Of a stretch of 64,000 nucleotides of DNA, positions 57,387 through 64,000 are shown in pieces (the first letter of the stretch is position 1; each line of letters starts with the position of its first letter). The DNA lies in assembly GCA_034096865.1 (NCBI GenBank), contig JAWQFJ010000461.1, positions 1 to 64,000 of the forward strand, written 5' to 3'. The notes beneath the pieces were generated by a model. It was not told the DNA's origin. It was given only the letters and a program-made list of their open reading frames with translations, and searched no databases. Position numbers and translations under genes: made by a program. Source of the stretch: Theodoxus fluviatilis. Taxonomy: Eukaryota > Mollusca > Gastropoda > Cycloneritida > Neritidae.

Positions 57387-58620
57387 TGTTGTGAATGATA
57401 ATTTATCATAATCTGCATCAATAGACATTGTATTTTTAATACAGGTATGGATATTAAAGTAGATAATTGTACATGTACACAGCATAAGAAGAATGTCCAT
57501 CAATAGACACACTGAGAACTAAACTTTGCCTGACATTCCAACATTCTGTTGATCAATTATGCAAGCTCTGCTTGTATGCAAAACCTTTTCTTTTACAAAG
57601 CTCGAGCCATTGGGCATTTAATTCATTTCCTCAACCATGAGCGATGTTTCTTTAGTTTCCTAGAATGGATAGCATTTAGTGAGCAAATTCAAACCACTTT
57701 ATCCAGGTTAACTTTCCAAATATACTACTTTAACAATGGATTTTGTACAAAGATTGTATAGATCAAACGAATACACTTCATAGACATTGTCACTGGTACA
57801 TCTCCAAATAGTTTTCCCTCATTACATATTTGCACATCAAAGCAAGTGAACTGAAGAATCATGATGAAAACCAAATCAGCAACAATGTACACCACTCTTA
57901 GCAAGTAGTAGACAACATCCTGCCTCAAAAGACAATGGTGGCACTCTGTTAAGTGAGACAGCTCTGGGACAGCATCTGCAGTGGCTGATGAATTTCACAA
58001 GGCATCTCCGCCATACACTTCATAGACAACTCTCAGGCCTGGGAAGAATTCTGCAAACTGCCCACTTTGCCTCCTCCTGCCCTCCAGCCATTGGTTCCTC
58101 TCAACCCAGCCCTCCCTGGCAGCACCCTCCAACTGCTCCTGCACCAGCCTGGCATTGCCAGCTGTCTGATGATGACCCTTTAGAGGCATCATTCTTTAGA
58201 GGAACATGAAACCACACAGACCCTGCACTTCAAGATATAGATGCACAGCCAGGGACTCCATGCTTCAGTTCTCACATCTATAAGGCTAAGGACATTTTTG
58301 TGTGTGGTAAACAAGGGGAAAAACAGGGTCATAAGGTCGGCCTGAAGTTTTTTTTTAAAGAAGCCTGACTGAACACTAAACACAAAAAACAAAAAAAAAA
58401 CTTAAATAGTGGATTTCCTGTGTGCTCACAGGGCAGGGAAGATGGGACAGTATGCAGTTCTTTGTTTACCATCAATTTCTCTTTTGTGTGTGTGTGACTG
58501 AAAAAAGTGTATGGTCCGCAGACAAAAATAGGGTCAGTCAGATCACTGTAACCACAACCAAAACAGAAAAAAATCAGGAAGGAAACATCTGCTCAGCTCC
58601 TTCACTTGTAGTGAGGGTAC
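57387..58620 (-). other. Rest of the WDR25 last intron
   Basis: No other exon is supported. A minus-strand 65-codon frame at 57,995-58,192 has no known motif and is not needed by the phase chain. Confidence 0.5.
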
Positions 58621-58761
58621 CTGGTGTCCCTGGAAACGCTTCGCCTTGTTCATCTTGTACGGTCTCTGTGTGCTGAATAGGGCAATGTAGCCTGCCTGTG
58701 TCTGAGCCAGAAACTCATCTCCTGACGGGTGAAGTCTCAGCCGACTGCAAGTGTAGCGCTC
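58621..58761 (-). CDS. WDR25: WDR25 penultimate coding exon (WD40)
   Basis: On the minus strand the acceptor is tgaatcag and the donor is GTACCC; 47 codons in phase 0. It encodes ERYTCSRLRLHPSGDEFLAQ, TQAGYIALFSTQRPYKMNKA and KRFQGHQ. Human WDR25 has [21 protein letters not shown]-like, [22 protein letters not shown] in the same order. The phase agrees with the last exon. Earlier exons are not seen up to base 64,000, so the rest of the gene should lie to the right of the window. Confidence 0.92.
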
Positions 58762-59279
58762 CTGATTCACAATGAAACAATCAACATATGTTTTCAATGG
58801 CAGTTCCATCTGCCTGGGCAAGGGTGCATCCAGGGGTCGAGTTTTACTAATCATTATGCAAAGATATAGGTAAAAGTGCTGGTTCAAAGAAGCATGACCT
58901 AAATTGGAATGTAAGGCCAAAATAGAATTTGTTTTAGGTACCATAGGGGGGAAAACTGGGTAGGTAAGATAGGAACTTTAACAAATATAAAGTGAGGGTG
59001 CTGTTTCCAAGACATGTAAAAATAATATTTGTTTTTTTAATGCTTTGTACACGGGGGAAAAAGTTGTGTATATTAAATATTTAATTTATCATTAATTCTA
59101 GTGAAGGATTTACACATTTTAGGTGTGCACTATTTGTGTGTGCGTTTTTTTCCAAAGAGAAGTGTAGGTCGACGCCACAATTTAGGGTTATTCGGGTGAC
59201 TGAAAACAACCAACTTTTGTGTGTGCCTAATCTGCTCCTCACTTTACCTGAGACCACTGGGCCACCTGATTGTTTTACT
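58762..59279 (-). other. Inferred WDR25 intron, proximal part
   Basis: AT-rich and without an exon I can support. It leads into the 3-kb satellite. Confidence 0.45.
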
Positions 59280-62200
59280 GCCCCTGACTACAGACAGACA
59301 CAGATGGGCAGGATGCACTGGCCCCTGACTACAGACAGACACAGATGGGCAGGATGCACTGGTCCCTGACTACAGACAGACACAGATGGGCAGGATGCAC
59401 TGGTCCCTGACTACAGACAGACACAGATGGGCAGGATGCACTGGTCCCTGACTACAGACACAGATGGGCAGGATGCACTGGCCCCTGACTACAGACACAG
59501 ATGGGCAGGATGCACTGGTCCCTGACTACAGACAGACACAGATGGGCAGGATGCACTGGTCCCTGACTACAGACAGACACAGATGGGCAGGATGCACTGG
59601 TCCCTGACTACAGACAGACACAGATGGGCAGGATGCACTGGTCCCTGACTACAGACACAGATGGGCAGGATGCACTGGTCCCTGACTACAGACAGACACA
59701 GATGGGCAGGATGCACTGGTCCCTGACTACAGACAGACACAGATGGGCAGGATGCACTGGTCCCTGACTACAGACAGACACAGATGGGCAGGATGCACTG
59801 GTCCCTGACTACAGACAGACACAGATGGGCAGGATGCACTGGTCCCTGACTACAGACAGACACAGATGGGCAGGATGCACTGGTCCCTGACTACAGACAG
59901 ACACAGATGGGCAGGATGCACTGGTCCCTGACTACAGACAGACACAGATGGGCAGGATGCACTGGTCCCTGACTACAGACAGACACAGATGGGCAGGATG
60001 CACTGGTCCCTGACTACAGACAGACACAGATGGGCAGGATGCACTGGTCCCTGACTACAGACGACACAGATGGGCAGGATGCACTGGTCCCTGACTACAG
60101 ACAGACACAGATGGGCAGGATGCACTGGTCCCTGACTACAGACAGACACAGATGGGCAGGATGCACTGGTCCCTGACTACAGACAGACACAGATGGGCAG
60201 GATGCACTGGCCCCTGACTACAGACAGACACAGATGGGCAGGATGCACTGGTCCCTGACTACAGACAGACACAGATGGGCAGGATGCACTGGTCCCTGAC
60301 TACAGACACAGATGGGCAGGATGCACTGGTCCCTGACTACAGACAGACACAGATGGGCAGGATGCACTGGTCCCTGACTACAGACACAGATGGGCAGGAT
60401 GCACTGGTCCCTGACTACAGACAGACACAGATGGGCAGGATGCACTGGTCCCTGACTACAGACAGACACAGATGGGCAGGATGCACTGGTCCCTGACTAC
60501 AGACAGACACAGATGGGCAGGATGCACTGGCCCCTGACTACAGACAGACACAGATGGGCAGGATGCACTGGTCCCTGACTACAGACAGACACAGATGGGC
60601 AGGATGCACTGGTCCCTGACTACAGACAGACACAGATGGGCAGGATGCACTGGTCCCTGACTACAGACACAGATGGGCAGGATGCACTGGTCCCTGACTA
60701 CAGACAGACACAGATGGGCAGGATGCACTGGTCCCTGACTACAGACAGACACAGATGGGCAGGATGCACTGGTCCCTGACTACAGACACAGATGGGCAGG
60801 ATGCACTGGTCCCTGACTACAGACACAGATGGGCAGGATGCACTGGTCCCTGACTACAGACAGACACAGATGGGCAGGATGCACTGGTCCCTGACTACAG
60901 ACACAGATGGGCAGGATGCACTGGTCCCTGACTACAGACAGACACAGATGGGCAGGATGCACTGGTCCCTGACTACAGACAGACACAGATGGGCAGGATG
61001 CACTGGTCCCTGACTACAGACACAGATGGGCAGGATGCACTGGTCCCTGACTACAGACAGACACAGATGGGCAGGATGCACTGGCCCCTGACTACAGACA
61101 GACACAGATGGGCAGGATGCACTGGCCCCTGACTACAGACAGACACAGATGGGCAGGATGCACTGGTCCCTGACTACAGACACAGATGGGCAGGATGCAC
61201 TGGTCCCTGACTACAGACACATGGGCAGGATGCACTGATCCCTGACTACAGACAGACACAGATGGGCAGGATGCACTGGTCCCTGACTACAGACAGACAC
61301 AGATGGGCAGGATGCACTGGTCCCTGACTACAGACAGACACAGATGGGCAGGATGCACTGGCCCCTGACTACAGACAGACACAGATGGGCAGGATGCACT
61401 GGTCCCTGACTACAGACAGACACAGATGGGCAGGATGCACTGGTCCCTGACTACAGACAGACACAGATGGGCAGGATGCACTGGTCCCTGACTACAGACA
61501 GACACAGATGGGCAGGATGCACTGGTCCCTGACTACAGACAGACACAGATGGGCAGGATGCACTGGCCCCTGACTACAGACACAGATGGGCAGGATGCAC
61601 TGGTCCCTGACTACAGACACAGATGGGCAGGATGCACTGGTCCCTGACTACAGACACAGATGGGCAGGATGCACTGGTCCCTGACTACAGACAGACACAG
61701 ATGGGCAGGATGCACTGGTCCCTGACTACAGACAGACACAGATGGGCAGGATGCACTGGTCCCTGACTACAGACAGACACAGATGGGCAGGATGCACTGG
61801 TCCCTGACTACAGACAGACACAGATGGGCAGGATGCACTGGTCCCTGACTACAGACAGACACAGATGGGCAGGATGCACTGGTCCCTGACTACAGACAGA
61901 CACAGATGGGCAGGATGCACTGGTCCCTGACTACAGACACAGATGGGCAGGATGCACTGGTCCCTGACTACAGACAGACACAGATGGGCAGGATGCACTG
62001 GTCCCTGACTACAGACAGACACAGATGGGCAGGATGCACTGGTCCCTGACTACAGACAGACACAGATGGGCAGGATGCACTGGTCCCTGACTACAGACAG
62101 ACACAGATGGGCAGGATGCACTGGTCCCTGACTACAGACAGACACAGATGGGCAGGATGCACTGGTCCCTGACTACAGACAGACACAGATGGGCAGGATG

Positions 62201-62326
62201 CACTGGTCCCTGACTACAGACAGACACAGATGGGCAGGATGCACTGGTCCCTGACTACAGACAGACACAGATGGGCAGGATGCACTGGTCCCTGACTACA
62301 GACAGACACAGATGGGCACGATGCAC
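59280..62326. repeat. 41/37-bp minisatellite, 3.0 kb
   Basis: Units of CTGACTACAGACAGACACAG followed by ATGGGCAGGATGCACTGGTCC (41 bp), with a 37-bp form lacking one ACAG and occasional GGCCC for GGTCC. About 75 units. It lies in the inferred intron of WDR25. Confidence 0.95.
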
Positions 62327-62846
62327 AAAAGTACCAGCACTGCCTCCACTCCCTGGGAAGCATTCCAGTTTGATGGTGGTTCAAAGAATGGATGGATGGA
62401 GTCTCACAATCTATCCGCCTTTGCAGGCTAAATAAAGTCATTGACCACCAACAAATCAGTGGAGCCAGTTAAAATGAGAGTAGGTCAAGGCACGATTTCC
62501 CCAGTTATTTGCCTCTCATGAATTTCAGAGGTGGATGCCGAGGGTCTATTCTCACCCCCAACCCACATAGGGAGCTGGCTCACATTTTTATCACACTACT
62601 GTGCACCTCCAGTGCCGAAACAGATACTCCATTCTACTTGTGGGTGGGGAGAGGTAATACAAGTTGAGTATCTTGGTCAAGAATGCAACCATAGCATCTG
62701 TGCTGCTTCAAACACTGAATCTACCAGCTGTGTGTGACTGAAGGAAAGCCTCATTACATTTGGACAAGAGCTCTGGGTGTGCACTAGCTGACTAAGCACA
62801 CCTTTCTACTAAAAGAACATCATTCACTGCATTTAAGGACCAAAAC

Positions 62847-63660
62847 AACAAGAAGGGCAAAGCCCATACGACTCACATGCTTGACCTTGACCTTTATATG
62901 ACCGTGACCTTCAAGGTCAAGGTCAAACAACTAACCCTACCAATGACGTCATACACAAAGAAATGCTTTACACATTTTTCCTACCAAAATACATGTGACC
63001 TTGACCAAGGTCATGCAACACAAAGCTGTTAATTCAAGACATAGGAAGCACAATGGTGCTTATTGGCACTTTCTACCATGAGATATAGTCACTTTTAGTG
63101 GTTCACTACCCCATTTTGGTCACATTTCATAAGGGTCAAAGTGACCTTGACCTTGATGATATGTGAACTAATGTGTCTCATGATGAAAGTATAACATGTG
63201 CCCCACATAATTATTAAGTTTGAAACAGTTATCTTCCATAGTTCAGGGTCAAGGTCACTTCAAAATATGTATACAATCCAACTTTGAAGAGCTCCTGTGA
63301 CCTTGACCTTGAAGCAAGGTCAACCAAACTGGTATCAAAAGATAGGGCTTGCTTTGACCTATATACAACTTGTAGCTAAGGTCGCCATTCTCAATAACGT
63401 GGGAGAAAATTGGGAAAATGTGAAAAATGACTGTTTTTGAGACCACATTTATGGCTCCTGTGACCTTGACCTTGAAGCAAGGTCAAGTCACTATGTATGT
63501 TTTTTGAGGCCTTGTCATCATACACCATCATGCCACATTTGGTGTTGATAGACTTAATAGTCTCCGAGAAAAATCCAACGTTTAAGGTTTTTACGCCCGG
63601 TCGGACGGACGACACGGCTCAGTACATAGACTCACTTTTGCTTCGCATGTGAGTCAAAAA
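62847..63660 (+). repeat. Dispersed repeat rich in AGGTCAAGGTCA motifs, copy 2
   Basis: Second copy in the same orientation, with a few substitutions and a short deletion near 63,005 relative to copy 1. It lies in the inferred WDR25 intron. Confidence 0.8.
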
Positions 63661-64000
63661 CGTTGGGCCTCGTCCAATGGTTAGAGAGTTGGCCCTTTTG
63701 CTTGCAGTTAGTGATAGCAGTGTTCAATGCTGCATGGATCCCAATTGCATTCTTGCACAATCTGCTTCACTCACATTGCCTCTCCCTTCCCAGGAGTACA
63801 ACAGGGTGCCTGTGAGAGCAGTGATTGTATGCTGTAGTGCCCTTCACCCTTCAAGCTGCTATGAGCCAGCACTGGGTTTGAATACTCCCCCAGATATGAA
63901 CATAGTGCTGGTACCTGACTGTGTGCATTCTCTGTCACTGTGTCTATCAAGTGCCAGTAAAGGACTGATTGTGGCCCATCGATCAGGGGGAAAAAAGTTA
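63661..64000. other. Right edge, no feature recognised
   Basis: No WD40 coding block is seen on the minus strand. The stretch GTTGGGCCTCGTCCAATGGTTAG is tRNA-like only in passing. Confidence 0.35.

Noticed and set aside
59280..62326. CRISPR-like array
   Set aside because: Units are contiguous 41/37-bp repeats without unique spacers, in a eukaryotic intron.
63661..63760. Possible tRNA gene
   Set aside because: Only a vague box-like match; no cloverleaf can be drawn.

Overview
This window is eukaryotic nuclear DNA and most likely from a mollusc, probably a marine gastropod. The evidence is a many-exon gene with GT-AG introns, very long di- and tetranucleotide repeats, several minisatellites, SINE-like and MITE-like repeats of a kind common in molluscs, and no operon structure. 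Assignment to a clade is inference; the two recognisable genes are only diagnostic of an animal.

Region 1-10,900 has no convincing exon. It holds a dispersed repeat (1-1,470), many microsatellites, a (AAT)n-tailed SINE-like copy, a CpG-rich block near 5,700-6,130 and a near-perfect 47-bp palindrome at 7,778-7,824.

Region 10,913-45,594 (+) carries 28 exons of a TRIP11/GMAP-210 orthologue, a cis-Golgi coiled-coil golgin. All splice phases chain without a break and give 2,260 residues up to a stop codon. The N-terminal membrane-curvature-sensing (ALPS) part is not in the window, so at least one upstream exon lies before base 1 or was missed. The C-terminal Arf-binding GRAB region is complete. 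The introns hold most of the repeats. Two minisatellites lie against splice sites: a 31-bp array that copies a real 3' splice site eleven times, and a 32-bp array whose units carry a GTAAGT donor-like motif. One intron uses a GC donor. Intron 22 has a MITE, the 3' end of an LTR retrotransposon on the minus strand and about 45 copies of a 26-bp repeat.

Region 45,595-56,860 is intergenic. It contains the probable TRIP11 3' UTR with a 43-bp minisatellite (20 units), an 18-bp satellite (about 30 units), a foldback element with a broken THAP zinc-finger exon, a 1.27-kb Mutator-like element with an 8-bp target duplication and a two-exon FLYWCH zinc-finger gene, and a dispersed repeat packed with AGGTCAAGGTCA-type nuclear-receptor motifs.

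Region 56,864-64,000 (minus) has the last two coding exons of a WDR25 orthologue (C-terminal WD40 repeats), tail-to-tail with TRIP11. Its next upstream intron contains a 3-kb minisatellite of 41/37-bp units and a second copy of the nuclear-receptor-motif repeat; the rest of WDR25 should lie to the right of the window. TRIP11 and WDR25 both map to 14q32 in human, so their adjacency here may preserve ancestral linkage.
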